A stretch of DNA of 64,000 bases, from positions 186,001 through 250,000 of the forward strand of contig CAWENQ010000004.1 in assembly GCA_963810485.1 (NCBI GenBank), given 5' to 3'. Shown in pieces: positions 35,704 through 45,390 of the stretch. A model generated the notes under the pieces. That model did not search any database and was not told the DNA's origin. It saw only the letters and a list, made by a program, of their open reading frames with translations. Each line of letters opens with the position of its first letter. Positions within the stretch are counted from its first letter, which is position 1. Position numbers and translations under genes: made by a program. The DNA comes from DATKFM01 sp963810485 (GTDB lineage Bacteria > Pseudomonadota > Alphaproteobacteria > Dongiales > Dongiaceae).

Positions 35704-37095
35704 TTAGCCGGCGCGCCGCCAGGTTGTACCGCTGGGTCCGTCTTCGAGAATGACTTCGGCGTCGGTCAATTCCTTGCGGATACGGTCGGCCTCGGCAAAT
35801 TTCTTGCCCTTCCGCGCGGCGACCCGAGCGGCGATCTGACCTTCGATCCAGGCATCGTCACCAGCTGCATTTGCCGCCGTACCCTTCAGCCAGGCCACTG
35901 GATCGTTCCACAGCAACCCCAGCAGCTTGCCGTCGGTCAGCAGGACAGCTTTCCAATGCGCCTTCTCCGCCGTCGTCGTTGCCGTGTTCAGCGCCCGCAG
36001 CGCCTCATGCAGATGCGACAGCGCCATCGGCGTGTTGAGATCGTCCTCCAGCGCCGCCAGCACGTCCAACGGCGGCGCCTTCATCGTCTCCGGTGCGATG
36101 TCGCGGACCTTGTCCAGGGCGATGTAGAAACGGTCGAGCTGCTCCTTCGCCTCCTTCACGGAGTCGCGGGAGATGTCCAGCGGCTGCCGGTAATGGGCCG
36201 TCATCAATGCCCAGCGGATCGCCTCGCCGCGATGGCCTTCGGCGATCAGCTCGCGCACGGTGAAGAAGTTGCCGAGGGACTTCGACATCTTCTCGCTGGC
36301 GATCTGCACGAAGCCGTTATGCATCCAGACATTGGCCAGCGGAGCGCCGTCATGGGCGCAACGGCTCTGGGCGATCTCGTTCTCGTGATGGGGGAAGACG
36401 AGGTCGAGGCCGCCACCATGGATATCGAAGGTGATGCCCAGGATCTTTCGCGCCATGGCCGAGCATTCGATATGCCAACCGGGCCGCCCCTTGCCCCAGG
36501 GGCTGTCCCAGCCGGGCTCGCCGGCCTTCGCCGGTTTCCAGAGCACGAAATCGGCGGGACTCTTCTTGTACGGCGCCACCTCGACCCGCGCGCCGGCAAT
36601 CATGTCGTCCTGCGAGCGGCGCGAAAGCTGGCCGTACTCAGCCATCGACGGCACATGGAACAGCGCGTGGCCTTCGGCGGCGTAAGCGAAGCCCTTGTCG
36701 ATCAGGATCCGGATTAGCGCGATCATCTCCTCGATGTGGCCGGTAGCGCGCGGCTGATGGGTCGGCGTCAGCGCGCCCAACGCCGCCATGTCCACTTCAT
36801 AGGCATGCGCTGTGCGTGCGGTCAGATCGGCGATCGGCTCGCTGTTCTTTGCCGCCGCCTGGATGATCTTGTCATCAACATCGGTGAAGTTGCGGACATA
36901 GGTGACATGGCTGTCGCCATAGATATGCCGCAGCAGCCGGAACAGGATGTCGAACACCACCACCGGCCGCGCATTGCCGATATGGGCATAATCGTAGACC
37001 GTGGGTCCGCAGACATACATCCGCACGTTTTTCGCATCGATCGGCGCGAAGGCCTCTTTGCAGCGCGACATCGTGTTGTAGAGGTGGATCGGCAC
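35704..37095 (-). CDS. cysS: Cysteinyl-tRNA synthetase
   Basis: A 463-residue class I synthetase. The HIGH signature appears as YDYAHIGNARP (about residues 33-43) and the KMSKS loop as SEKMSKSLGNF (about 267). Zinc-binding residues are present in MYVCGPTVYDYAHIGN (Cys at 29) and in GRPGWHIECSAMARKILGI and LVFPHHENEIAQS. It lies on the same strand as gltX, 188 bp downstream of it; the gap (37096-37283) shows no gene. Confidence 0.97.
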   Translation of the reverse strand: MPIHLYNTMSRCKEAFAPIDAKNVRMYVCGPTVYDYAHIGNARPVVVFDILFRLLRHIYGDSHVTYVRNFTDVDDKIIQAAAKNSEPIADLTARTAHAYEVDMAALGALTPTHQPRATGHIEEMIALIRILIDKGFAYAAEGHALFHVPSMAEYGQLSRRSQDDMIAGARVEVAPYKKSPADFVLWKPAKAGEPGWDSPWGKGRPGWHIECSAMARKILGITFDIHGGGLDLVFPHHENEIAQSRCAHDGAPLANVWMHNGFVQIASEKMSKSLGNFFTVRELIAEGHRGEAIRWALMTAHYRQPLDISRDSVKEAKEQLDRFYIALDKVRDIAPETMKAPPLDVLAALEDDLNTPMALSHLHEALRALNTATTTAEKAHWKAVLLTDGKLLGLLWNDPVAWLKGTAANAAGDDAWIEGQIAARVAARKGKKFAEADRIRKELTDAEVILEDGPSGTTWRRAG

Positions 37096-37283
37096 GGTCT
37101 GGTCCTTCAGGTCATAAACGGATCATGGCAAGCAAACGGGAGCCTGTCTTGGCCTCCGGCTTCATATCCAGAAAATTGGGAAAACGCGACTGGATCGCCG
37201 GACTTAGGCCCGGCAACAACAGCAGAGAACGGCTTGGCGCGTCGCGATCATGGGTTTTGCATAGCATAACCGGCCGCCAGCCG

Positions 37284-38624
37284 CTACGCCCTTTCCCCGC
37301 GCAGGCGCGCCAAGGCCCGGTCGCGGCCGATCAGCGGCAGGAATTCCTTCATTTCCGGGCCATGGTCGCGGGCGGTGAGGGCCAGCCGCAGGGGCTGAAA
37401 CAGTTCTTTCCCCTTGCGGCCGGTGGCCGTTTTCACCGCCCCGGTCCAAGCCGACCAGGTTTCCGGTCCCCAGGGCTCCGGTGGCAATAACCCGGCGGCG
37501 GCGGCGGCAAATCCGGTATCGGCGATGACGGGTGCAATCGGCCCGCGGCTCACCTCCAGCCACTCGCGCAAGTCCGAGAGCTTGTAGATGTTGGCGCGTG
37601 CGACGGTCCAGAGCGGCTCGTCAACGGCGTCAAGTTCCATCGCGACAAGTTTCGCCTTCACCTTTCCAAACGGCAGCAGATGCAACAGGCGGGCATTCAG
37701 ATGCACCAGTTCCTGCAGGTCGAACTTCGGCGTCACCGCGTTGTAGTGATTAAGGGCGAAGGTGGCGGCAAGTGCCTCCAGCTCCGCCACCGGTTCGATC
37801 TTATCGGTCGTGCCGACCCGCGCCAAATAGCTGTTGATGGCCATCGCCTCGATGCCATCCGCGCGCAGTTCGGCGATCGACAAGCTGCCCGTGCGCTTCG
37901 ACAAACCTTCGCCGGAGATGTTGGCCAGCAGCGGCAGATGGCCGAAGCGCGGCGGCTTCGCACCCAGCGCTTCGAAGAGCTGCGCCTGGGCGCCGGTATT
38001 GGTGACATGGTCGGCGCCGCGGATGATGTGGGTGATGCCGAGATCGATGTCATCGACGACGGAGGTAAAGGTGTAGAGATAGCTGCCATCGCCGCGAATG
38101 AGCACGGGGTCGCTCTGGCTCGCTTCGTCGATATCCTGCGGTCCGCGCACGAGGTCGTCCCAGCGTTCATGGGCGGCGTTCAGCAGAAAGCGCCAATGGG
38201 GCTGCAGACCCTGGGCCTCCAGCTTCGCGCGGTCCTCGGCCGTCAGGTTCAGCGCGGCCCGGTCATAGACCGGTGGCAGATGGCGCTGCTGCTGGCTGCG
38301 CCGCTTGAGGTCAAGTTCCTCCGGCGTCTCGTAGCAGGGATAGAGCCGCTTGCTGGCTTTCAGTTTCTCGGCCGCCGCGTCATATAGAGCAATCCGTTCC
38401 GACTGCCGCGCAAACTCCTGCCAATCGAGGCCGAGCCAACGCAGATCTTCTTCGATCCCGGCAGCGAACGCCGCCGTCGAGCGCGCGAGGTCGGTATCGT
38501 CCATGCGCAGCAGGAACACGCCGCCGGCACGCCGCGCGAACAGCCAGTTGGCCAGGGCGATATAGATGTTGCCGACATGGAGCCGGCCCGTGGGGCTCGG
38601 CGCGATGCGCACCCGCGCTGTCAT
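37284..38624 (-). CDS. gltX: Glutamate--tRNA ligase
   Basis: A 446-residue class I synthetase. MTARVRIAPSPTGRLHVGNI contains the HIGH motif as HVGN; the KMSKS loop reads GEGLSKRTGSLSI (about residue 245). Alphaproteobacteria usually have two GltX paralogues; the short N-terminus and SKRTG variant fit the GluRS2-like group, which may charge tRNA-Glu or have relaxed specificity, but I cannot tell which paralogue this is. Its ATG overlaps the nadE stop by one base (TGATG), so translation is coupled to nadE. Confidence 0.95.
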   Translation of the reverse strand: MTARVRIAPSPTGRLHVGNIYIALANWLFARRAGGVFLLRMDDTDLARSTAAFAAGIEEDLRWLGLDWQEFARQSERIALYDAAAEKLKASKRLYPCYETPEELDLKRRSQQQRHLPPVYDRAALNLTAEDRAKLEAQGLQPHWRFLLNAAHERWDDLVRGPQDIDEASQSDPVLIRGDGSYLYTFTSVVDDIDLGITHIIRGADHVTNTGAQAQLFEALGAKPPRFGHLPLLANISGEGLSKRTGSLSIAELRADGIEAMAINSYLARVGTTDKIEPVAELEALAATFALNHYNAVTPKFDLQELVHLNARLLHLLPFGKVKAKLVAMELDAVDEPLWTVARANIYKLSDLREWLEVSRGPIAPVIADTGFAAAAAGLLPPEPWGPETWSAWTGAVKTATGRKGKELFQPLRLALTARDHGPEMKEFLPLIGRDRALARLRGERA

Positions 38625-40282
38625 CAGCCGCCCCGGTAGGCGTTGGTGATGGGATAGCGGCGGTCGCGGCCGAAGGCGCGCCGGGTGATCTTGACGCCCG
38701 GCGGCGCCTGGCGGCGCTTGTACTCGGCGCGGTCCAGCATGCGCCAGATGCGTTCCACCGTGGCGCGGTCATGGCCGCGGGCGACGATCTCGTCGACGCC
38801 CATCTCGTTCTCGATCAGGCATTCCAGGATCTTGTCGAGCGTCGCGTAGCGCGGCAGGTCGTCCTCGTCCTTTTGGTCGGCCTTCAGTTCCGCCGTTGGC
38901 GGCCGCGTGATGACATTGTCGGGCATGACGCGGCCAGCAGGACCGCGCGCATCCGGCAGGCGGTTCTCGTTGCGCCAGCGCGACAGCGCGAACACGGTCG
39001 TCTTGTACACGTCCTTCAGCACGGAATAGCCGCCGCACATGTCGCCATAGAGCGTGGCATAGCCCACCGACATCTCCGACTTGTTGCCGGTGGAGAGCAC
39101 CATATGGCCGAACTTGTTCGAGAGCGCCATCAAGGTCAGGCCGCGGGCGCGGCTTTGGATATTCTGTTCGGCGATGCCGTCGTTGGTGCCGGCGAACTGC
39201 GTCTTCAGCATGTCGGCAAAGGCCTTCATGGCCGGCTCGATGGAGACGTTGTCCAGGCGGATGCCCAGCAGCCGCGCCACTTCCGCCGCATCATCAAGGC
39301 TTTCCTGGCTGGTGTAGGGCGAGGGCATCATGACCGCCCAGACGCGATCGGGCCCCAGCGCATCCACAGCCACCGCCGCCGTGATCGCGGAATCGATTCC
39401 GCCGGACAAGCCCAGCAGCACGCCGGGGAAGCGGTTCTTCTCCACATAGTCGCGCAAGCCCAGCGTCATCGCCGCATAGATGCTCGGCAGACTGTCCAGC
39501 GGCTTGGTGAGCTCTCCGGCGACGCAGCGCCAGTGATCGCCCTGGCGCTGCCAGCGAGTTAACGACACCTTGTCCATGAAAGCCGGAAGCTGCGCCTTCA
39601 GGCTGTAATCGCCGTCGACAACGAAGGACGCGCCGTCGAACACCAGCTCATCCTGGCCGCCCACCTGGTTCACATAGATGATCGGCAGCGAAGACTCTTT
39701 CACCCGCTGCACGGCGAGCTGGATGCGTTCCTCCTGCTTCTCATGCTCATAGGGGCTGCCATTGCCGAGCATGAGTATTTCCGCGCCGGTCTCCGCCAAG
39801 CACTCGGTCACGGTCGAGTACCACATGTCCTCGCAGACCATGACGCCCAGCCGCACATTGCGGAAATTTACCGGCCCCTGGGGCGGGCTCGGCGTGAACA
39901 CGCGCTTCTCGTCGAACACGCCGTAATTCGGCAGATCGCATTTATAGCGGGCGGCCGCCACGCGGCCCTGATCCAGCAAGACGGCGGCGTTGTACAGCTT
40001 GCCATCCTCGCGCCAGGGCGAGCCCACCAGCAGCGCCGGGCCGCCATCGGCCGTCTCTTCCGCCAGCTTGGTCACCGCGGACTCGCAAGCCTCCTGGAAG
40101 GCGGGCTTCAGCACCAGGTCTTCCGGCGGATAGCCGCAGACATTGAGCTCGCTATAGATGACGAGATCGGCGCCCTGGGCCTTGGCTTCGGCGCGACCCT
40201 TGCGGATCTTCGCGATGTTGCCCTCGACATCGCCGAGAATGGGATTCTGCTGGGCCAGGGAGATGTTCAGGCTGTCGGTCAT
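38624..40282 (-). CDS. nadE: Glutamine-dependent NAD+ synthetase
   Basis: A 552-residue two-domain enzyme. The N-terminal nitrilase-type glutaminase (about 1-250) has the Glu-Lys-Cys triad in VIYSELNVCGYPPEDL, RYKCDLPNYGVFDEKR and RLGVMVCEDMW. The C-terminal synthetase has the PP-loop GVLLGLSGGIDSAITAAVAV and LSTGNKSEMSVGYATLYGDM. It catalyses the last step of NAD synthesis. Start at 40282 (MTDSLNISLAQQNP) replaces a 22-codon upstream extension that is not family-like. A perfect palindrome lies just upstream. Confidence 0.96.
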   Translation of the reverse strand: MTDSLNISLAQQNPILGDVEGNIAKIRKGRAEAKAQGADLVIYSELNVCGYPPEDLVLKPAFQEACESAVTKLAEETADGGPALLVGSPWREDGKLYNAAVLLDQGRVAAARYKCDLPNYGVFDEKRVFTPSPPQGPVNFRNVRLGVMVCEDMWYSTVTECLAETGAEILMLGNGSPYEHEKQEERIQLAVQRVKESSLPIIYVNQVGGQDELVFDGASFVVDGDYSLKAQLPAFMDKVSLTRWQRQGDHWRCVAGELTKPLDSLPSIYAAMTLGLRDYVEKNRFPGVLLGLSGGIDSAITAAVAVDALGPDRVWAVMMPSPYTSQESLDDAAEVARLLGIRLDNVSIEPAMKAFADMLKTQFAGTNDGIAEQNIQSRARGLTLMALSNKFGHMVLSTGNKSEMSVGYATLYGDMCGGYSVLKDVYKTTVFALSRWRNENRLPDARGPAGRVMPDNVITRPPTAELKADQKDEDDLPRYATLDKILECLIENEMGVDEIVARGHDRATVERIWRMLDRAEYKRRQAPPGVKITRRAFGRDRRYPITNAYRGG

Positions 40283-40301
40283 TTTGCAAATGCGGCAATT
40301 A

Positions 40302-40311
40302 GTTGCGCAAC
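40302..40311. promoter_or_regulatory. Palindrome upstream of nadE
   Basis: GTTGCGCAAC is a 10-bp perfect palindrome, flanked at a distance by TGCGG (40291-40295) and CCGCA (40314-40318) that also pair. It lies 20 bp before the nadE start and in the divergent gap to the M20 deacylase. Possible operator; no regulator can be named. Confidence 0.3.
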
Positions 40312-40424
40312 TTCCGCAACAATAGCCGACAGCGGCAGCCCTGACCATTGCGCCGGGCGCAACCCTCGTCAGCCCAGAGATCGCATGCTAGCGTCCCATT
40401 TCCCATGGCTGAGAGAACAAGAAA

Positions 40425-41699
40425 ATGCCCAATACCGATGCGACCAGGAAGATCACCAAGGCCGTCGATGACGGCTTCGACGCCCAGCTCAAATTCACCG
40501 CCGATCTGACCCGCCTGCCCTCGCTCCGGGGCCAGGAAGCGACGGCGCAGGATTTCATGGCCCGCGCTTACCGCGACCGGGGCCTGGCCCTCGACCGCTG
40601 GAAGATCGAAGTCGAGGACATCCAGGGTCTGCCGGGATTCTCGCCGGTGGCCGTCTCATACGATGACGCCTGGAACGTGGTCGGCGCGCACCGGCCGAAG
40701 GCGCCTTCGGGAAAATCCGTCATTCTCAACGGCCATATCGACGTGGTGCCGACCGGCCCGCTGGACATGTGGACCACGCCGCCCTTCGAGCCGCGCATCA
40801 GCGACGGCTGGCTCTATGGCCGCGGCTCCGGCGACATGAAGGCCGGGCTGGTGGCGAACCTGTTCGCTTTCGACGCGCTGCGCCGCGCCGGGCTGGAACC
40901 CCAGGGCGAGATCTATTTCCAATCGGTCATCGAGGAGGAATGCACGGGCAACGGTGCGCTCGCCTGCCTGCAGCGCGGCTATCGCGCCGACGCCGCCATC
41001 ATCCCCGAACCCAGCGGCACTCATCTTGGCTCGGCGCAAGTAGGCACGATGTGGTTCCAGGTGAAGGTGCGCGGCCGGCCCGCCCATGTGGCCTATGCCA
41101 GCCGCGGCAGCAATGCCATCGAGGCCTGCTTCCCGCTGATCAAAGCCTTGCACGAGATGGAGCATCGCTGGAACGAGAAGGGGCATCCCGCTTTCGCTGG
41201 CACCGACCATCCAATCAATTTCGTCGTGTCGAAGATCGAAGGCGGCGACTGGACCTCGTCAGTACCGGCCTGGTGCACCTTCGACATGCGCATCGGCATG
41301 TTCCCGGGCATGGATTTGGCCGATGTGCGGCGCGAAGTGGAGTCGACCATCGCCGAGGCCGCGCGCAAGGACAACTTCCTCGCCAACAGCCCGCCCGACA
41401 TCGTCTATCACGGCTTCCAGGCCGAGGGATATGTGCTGGAGCCGGGCACGGCGGCGGAGAAGCTGCTCGAGCAGTGCCACCTGGCGGCCCACGGCAAGGA
41501 ACTTGGCCGCCGCATCTTCACCGGCACCACCGACGCCCGCTTCTTCGGCCTCTATGCCGGCATCCCCGGTTTGGTGTACGGACCGACGTCCCACGACATC
41601 CATGCCTTCGACGAGCGCGTGGATATCGAGTCGATCCGGCTGACGACGCAGGCCATCGCGCTGTTCATTGCCGACTGGTGCGGGGTGAAGGCGGCGTAG
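40425..41699 (+). CDS. M20 family ArgE/DapE-type deacylase
   Basis: A 424-residue zinc metallo-deacylase. Metal ligands are seen in VILNGHIDVVPTGPLDMW (His-x-Asp), LYGRGSGDMKAGLVANLFAF (Asp bridging), SVIEEECTGNGALACL (Glu-Glu base and ligand) and the C-terminal TSHDIHAFDERVD. The dimerisation domain is inserted at about residues 200-310. Members hydrolyse N-acylated amino acids or succinyl-diaminopimelate; the long form with Lys/Gly-rich region and FTGTTDARFFG resembles the uncharacterised group near acetylornithine deacetylase. Stop codons of this gene and of pncB are adjacent (convergent). Confidence 0.9.
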   Translation: MPNTDATRKITKAVDDGFDAQLKFTADLTRLPSLRGQEATAQDFMARAYRDRGLALDRWKIEVEDIQGLPGFSPVAVSYDDAWNVVGAHRPKAPSGKSVILNGHIDVVPTGPLDMWTTPPFEPRISDGWLYGRGSGDMKAGLVANLFAFDALRRAGLEPQGEIYFQSVIEEECTGNGALACLQRGYRADAAIIPEPSGTHLGSAQVGTMWFQVKVRGRPAHVAYASRGSNAIEACFPLIKALHEMEHRWNEKGHPAFAGTDHPINFVVSKIEGGDWTSSVPAWCTFDMRIGMFPGMDLADVRREVESTIAEAARKDNFLANSPPDIVYHGFQAEGYVLEPGTAAEKLLEQCHLAAHGKELGRRIFTGTTDARFFGLYAGIPGLVYGPTSHDIHAFDERVDIESIRLTTQAIALFIADWCGVKAA

Positions 41700-42818
41700 C
41701 TACTTCCTGAACAGGAACTCTCTGCCCACCTTCACGCGCTTGACGCCGTTATATTCGATGATGTCGGCGGTGGCGTAGGTTTCGGTCCAGCGCTGCGGCA
41801 GGAAGGAACCAGTGCCGATGACGTCCACCGGCGCCTTGGCCTCGGCCATCACCTTGCACTTGGCAGGATCGAAGCCGGAGGAGGCGACGATGCGGACCTT
41901 GGGAAAGCCCGCCTCGTTCAATGCTTCGCGCGTCTTGTAGATGGCGGCGGCGGTGACGCCGGCGCCGACGAGATAGCGCAGCTCCGTCTCGCTGCGGTAG
42001 CCGCGGATCACCGCCGGCACATGGCGCTCCAGCACGGCGTAGGACACCGACGGATCCAGCCCTTCGATAAAGCGGCTGCCGGGCGTGTCGAGCCGCACGC
42101 CGAGCTTGCCCTGCGCGGCCAGCTCGGGGAAGCGGCGGCAGACCTCCAGGGAGTCCGTGATCTCGCGGCCGAAGTAGTCCACCAGCACCGTCATGTTGTC
42201 TTCGGGGAAGGCTTCATGGAACATCTCGGCCGCGCGCAAGGTCGAGCCGGCATAGCCGATCAGCGCGTGGGGCATCGTTCCCATGCCGTCCTGGCGCCCG
42301 AAGTAATGCGCCGTCGCCGCCGTGGCGTTGCCGATGAAGCCCTTGGCGTTCACCTTGCGCTTGGCCCGCGCCGATCCCACCGAGGCGGCATAGGCCATGA
42401 TATCGGCCATCTCCGTGCCGGCGCAGTGCCGCGCATCCATCGCCAGGAATTCCACCTGGGGCAGGTCGGCGCACATGGTGAAGGCGTTGAAGGCCGCAAC
42501 GCAGGCCGGGCCCAGCTTCATCAGGAAAACAGTCTCGGTATCGGCCAGGGCAGCGAAAGAGCCACTAATGTAGAGGATAGGCTCGCCGGCGCCGACCCAA
42601 CGGCCTTCGGCATAGTTTATCTGAATGTCGAAGCTGGTATTGCGCGCCTTGGCGATGCCCTGGAGCCATTCCACCGCCAGCCGCGGCGCCGACACCACCG
42701 GGCGGCGCATGAACACGGCATACATGACCCGCTGGTCGCCGAATTTCTCCACCGCCTGCTTGGTGCGCAGGAAATAATGATCGGTCCAGGCGGGAAGGTT
42801 CTTGAGATCGGGATGCAT
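41700..42818 (-). CDS. pncB: Nicotinate phosphoribosyltransferase
   Basis: A 372-residue NAPRTase that makes nicotinate mononucleotide in NAD salvage. Diagnostic segments are HYFLRTKQAVEKFGDQRVMY near the N-terminus, EFLAMDARHCAGTEMADIMA, NAKGFIGNATAATAHYFGRQ, and IVASSGFDPAKC with GTGSFLPQRWTETYATADII at the C-terminus. The ATG at 42818 (MHPDLKNLPAW) is chosen; the open frame extends 58 codons upstream into non-coding text. Together with nadE about 1.4 kb away, two NAD-pathway genes occur in this part of the window, on the same strand but not contiguous. Confidence 0.88.
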   Translation of the reverse strand: MHPDLKNLPAWTDHYFLRTKQAVEKFGDQRVMYAVFMRRPVVSAPRLAVEWLQGIAKARNTSFDIQINYAEGRWVGAGEPILYISGSFAALADTETVFLMKLGPACVAAFNAFTMCADLPQVEFLAMDARHCAGTEMADIMAYAASVGSARAKRKVNAKGFIGNATAATAHYFGRQDGMGTMPHALIGYAGSTLRAAEMFHEAFPEDNMTVLVDYFGREITDSLEVCRRFPELAAQGKLGVRLDTPGSRFIEGLDPSVSYAVLERHVPAVIRGYRSETELRYLVGAGVTAAAIYKTREALNEAGFPKVRIVASSGFDPAKCKVMAEAKAPVDVIGTGSFLPQRWTETYATADIIEYNGVKRVKVGREFLFRK

Positions 42819-42963
42819 GATGTCTGCTTGATGCAAGGTGAAGGGCGGGCCGACGGCCAGCATACCCCTCCTCCTCCCCCCATAAGCAAGGGGCGGCCCT
42901 CGGACAGATCGCGCCGCGATCCCGCCGAAGCCGCCCGGACGACTGATATCGGCCGTTTTGCGC

Positions 42964-44349
42964 CTATGCCGACGCCAACAGCCGCTTGCCATTGCTGCCG
43001 GCGCGCTCGGCCTTCAGCCCTTCGGCCAGCAGGAACGCCAACTCCAGCGACTGGCTGGCGTTCAAGCGCGGGTCGCAATGGGTGTGGTAGCGGTCCGCGA
43101 GTTGCTCGTCGGTGATTGCCTGGGCGCCGCCGATGCATTCGGTGACGTTCTGTCCCGTCATCTCGAAATGCACGCCGCCGGCATGGGTGCCCTCCGCGCG
43201 ATGCACGGCGAAGAAGGAGCGCACCTCCTGCAGGATGCGGTCGAACGGACGGGTCTTATAGCCGCTCGCCGACTTCACGGTGTTGCCATGCATGGGATCG
43301 CAGGACCACACCACCTTGGCGCCATGGCGCTTCACCGCGCGCACCAGCCCCGGCAGTTTCGCTTCCGCCTTGTCATGGCCCATGCGGGCGATGAGCGTCA
43401 GGCGGCCCGCGATGTTCTGCGGGTTCAGCGCATCGATCAGGCGCAGCAGATCGTCGGCTTCCAGCGACGGCCCGCACTTCAGGCCGATGGGATTTTCGAC
43501 CCCGCGCATGAATTCGACATGGGCGCCGTCGAGCTGGCGCGTGCGATCGCCGATCCAGACGAAATGCGCCGAGCAGTCGTACCAGCGCCCGGTGAGGCTG
43601 TCCTGCCGCGTCAACGCCTCTTCATAGGAGAGCAGCAGCGCCTCGTGGCTGGTGTAGAACTCGGTCTCGCGGATCTGCGGCGTGGTTTCCGAGTTGATGC
43701 CGCAAGCGGCCATGAACTCCAGCGTCTCTGACAGCCGATCCGCCAGCGCTTCATACTTGCCGCCCTGCGGGCTTTCGGCGACGAAATCCAGATTCCAGCG
43801 GTGCACTTTGTGAAGGTCGGCGAAACCGCCCTGCGCGAAGGCGCGCAGCAGGTTCAGCGTCGAGGCCGATTGATTGTAGGCATGCACCAGCCGTTCCGGA
43901 TCGGGGATGCGGGCCGCCGGCTCGAACTCGATGCCGTTGACGATGTCGCCGCGATAGCTCGGCAGCTCCGTGTCGCCGATCTTCTCCATCGGCGCCGAGC
44001 GCGGCTTGGCGAACTGGCCGGCCATGCGGCCCACCTTTACCACGGGACAGGCGGCGCCGAAGGTCAGCACCACCGCCATCTGCAGCAGGACCTTGAAGGT
44101 ATCGCGGATGTTGTTGGCGCTGAACTCGGCGAAGCTTTCCGCGCAGTCGCCGCCCTGGAGCAGGAAAGCCTTGCCCTCAGCCACGCGGCCGAGTGCCGCC
44201 GTCAGGTTGCGCGCCTCGCCGGCAAACACCAGCGGCGGCAGCGCCTTCAGGCGCTTCTCCACGGCCTGCACCTTGACCGGATCGGGATATTCCGGGACCT
44301 GGCTGATCGGCTTGGATCTCCAGCTTTCCAGGCTCCATTTGGTACTCAT
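42964..44349 (-). CDS. aroF: Class II 3-deoxy-7-phosphoheptulonate (DAHP) synthase
   Basis: A 461-residue plant-type (class II) DAHP synthase, first enzyme of the shikimate pathway. MSTKWSLESWRSKPISQVPE is the classical start; further markers are FLLQGGDCAESFAEFSANNI, LHKVHRWNLDFVAESPQGGK, CGPSLEADDLLRLIDALNP and WSCDPMHGNTVKSASGYKTR, followed by GGVHFEMTGQNVTECIGG. The metal-binding Cys, His, Glu and Asp are present. The symbol aroF is used loosely, as class II enzymes also carry aroG or aroH names. 145 bp separate it from the downstream pncB gene. Confidence 0.95.
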   Translation of the reverse strand: MSTKWSLESWRSKPISQVPEYPDPVKVQAVEKRLKALPPLVFAGEARNLTAALGRVAEGKAFLLQGGDCAESFAEFSANNIRDTFKVLLQMAVVLTFGAACPVVKVGRMAGQFAKPRSAPMEKIGDTELPSYRGDIVNGIEFEPAARIPDPERLVHAYNQSASTLNLLRAFAQGGFADLHKVHRWNLDFVAESPQGGKYEALADRLSETLEFMAACGINSETTPQIRETEFYTSHEALLLSYEEALTRQDSLTGRWYDCSAHFVWIGDRTRQLDGAHVEFMRGVENPIGLKCGPSLEADDLLRLIDALNPQNIAGRLTLIARMGHDKAEAKLPGLVRAVKRHGAKVVWSCDPMHGNTVKSASGYKTRPFDRILQEVRSFFAVHRAEGTHAGGVHFEMTGQNVTECIGGAQAITDEQLADRYHTHCDPRLNASQSLELAFLLAEGLKAERAGSNGKRLLASA

Positions 44350-44482
44350 GACGGGTCTCTTTCTCTGGTGTCCTGCGCGAAGCTGACGCATATACGCTGG
44401 AACTGCCGCCGATTCAACGAATCGGGTGATCGGCAATGTTTGTATCAGTGCGCGTTCGCCATGCTTAACCCATTGGGCCACA

Positions 44483-45382
44483 ATGGATAATCCGCTGAAG
44501 GCCGGCATCGTCAGGGCACTGGAGCGCCGCGGCATGGTGCTCGCCGGGGGCGAAGCCAACCTGACCAGGCTGACCGGCGGCGGCTGGAATGATGTCTTCC
44601 GACTCCAGGCCACGGGCGTCGATTGGGTCGTCAAGCTCTACAATTCGGGTCAGCAGGCGAGCCTGTTTCCGATGATGCCGGAGGCGGAGAGCCAGGCGTT
44701 GGAGGCGCTGCGCGGCCGCAAGGTGGCGCCCGAACCGGTGGCCTTCCTGAAGACCGAGAACGATCTCCAGGGGCTGGGCCGGCCAATGCTGGTCTATGTC
44801 TACTATCCCGGCCAGCAATGGGTCGCTGGCGTGGAGCCGGTGGCCGAGCTGTTCAAACGGCAGCATGGGCTGGAGCCCGGCAACCAGAGGCCGCTGGCCA
44901 GCGAGTCCGGCGCGATCCTCTATCAAGGCGACCAGCTGCTGACCAAGCTTGCCGATGATGCGTGGGCGCAGCGGCTGAAGGCGGCGCGGCCGGTACCGCC
45001 AGCGGCGATGCCGCGCGGCCGCCGCTCTCTCGTGCACACCGATGCCGGGCCGGGAAACATCATCCAGGGCGAGGACGGCTTGCGGCTGATCGGCTGGCGC
45101 TGCCCGGGAATTGGCGACCCCGCGGAAGATCTCTACGGCTTCCTGTCGCCGGCTTTCCAGATCATTTCCAAGAGCCCGTTGCTCAGCACCGACGATCACG
45201 GCCGCTTCCTGCGGCACTATGGCGATGCGGTGACGGCCGAGCGGCTGGACCTGCTGTGGCCAGCCTATTCCTACCGCATGCTCGCCTATTGCCGGCTGCG
45301 CGTGCTGGAATTGCAGCATCGCGATCCCAAGCTCAGCGAACGCTACCGCAAGGCTTTCGAAGCGGAGTTCGCAATGCTCTAG
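44483..45382 (+). CDS. Phosphotransferase-fold (aminoglycoside/choline kinase-like) protein with altered active site
   Basis: A 299-residue protein-kinase-fold small-molecule phosphotransferase. The N-lobe has LTGGGWNDVFRLQATGVDWV and VVKLYNSG (nucleotide Lys). The Brenner-type catalytic loop is LVHTDAGPGNIIQGEDG, with the His-x-Asp-x4-Asn pattern. The following metal-binding motif, usually (I/L)DW or DFG, here reads RLIGWRCPGIGDPAEDLYGF, so the Asp expected at the first position is Gly. All else in this segment matches, so it may be inactive or use another residue. Divergent from aroF and convergent with gor. Substrate unknown. Confidence 0.85.
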   Translation: MDNPLKAGIVRALERRGMVLAGGEANLTRLTGGGWNDVFRLQATGVDWVVKLYNSGQQASLFPMMPEAESQALEALRGRKVAPEPVAFLKTENDLQGLGRPMLVYVYYPGQQWVAGVEPVAELFKRQHGLEPGNQRPLASESGAILYQGDQLLTKLADDAWAQRLKAARPVPPAAMPRGRRSLVHTDAGPGNIIQGEDGLRLIGWRCPGIGDPAEDLYGFLSPAFQIISKSPLLSTDDHGRFLRHYGDAVTAERLDLLWPAYSYRMLAYCRLRVLELQHRDPKLSERYRKAFEAEFAML

Positions 45383-45390
45383 GCGCCGCC

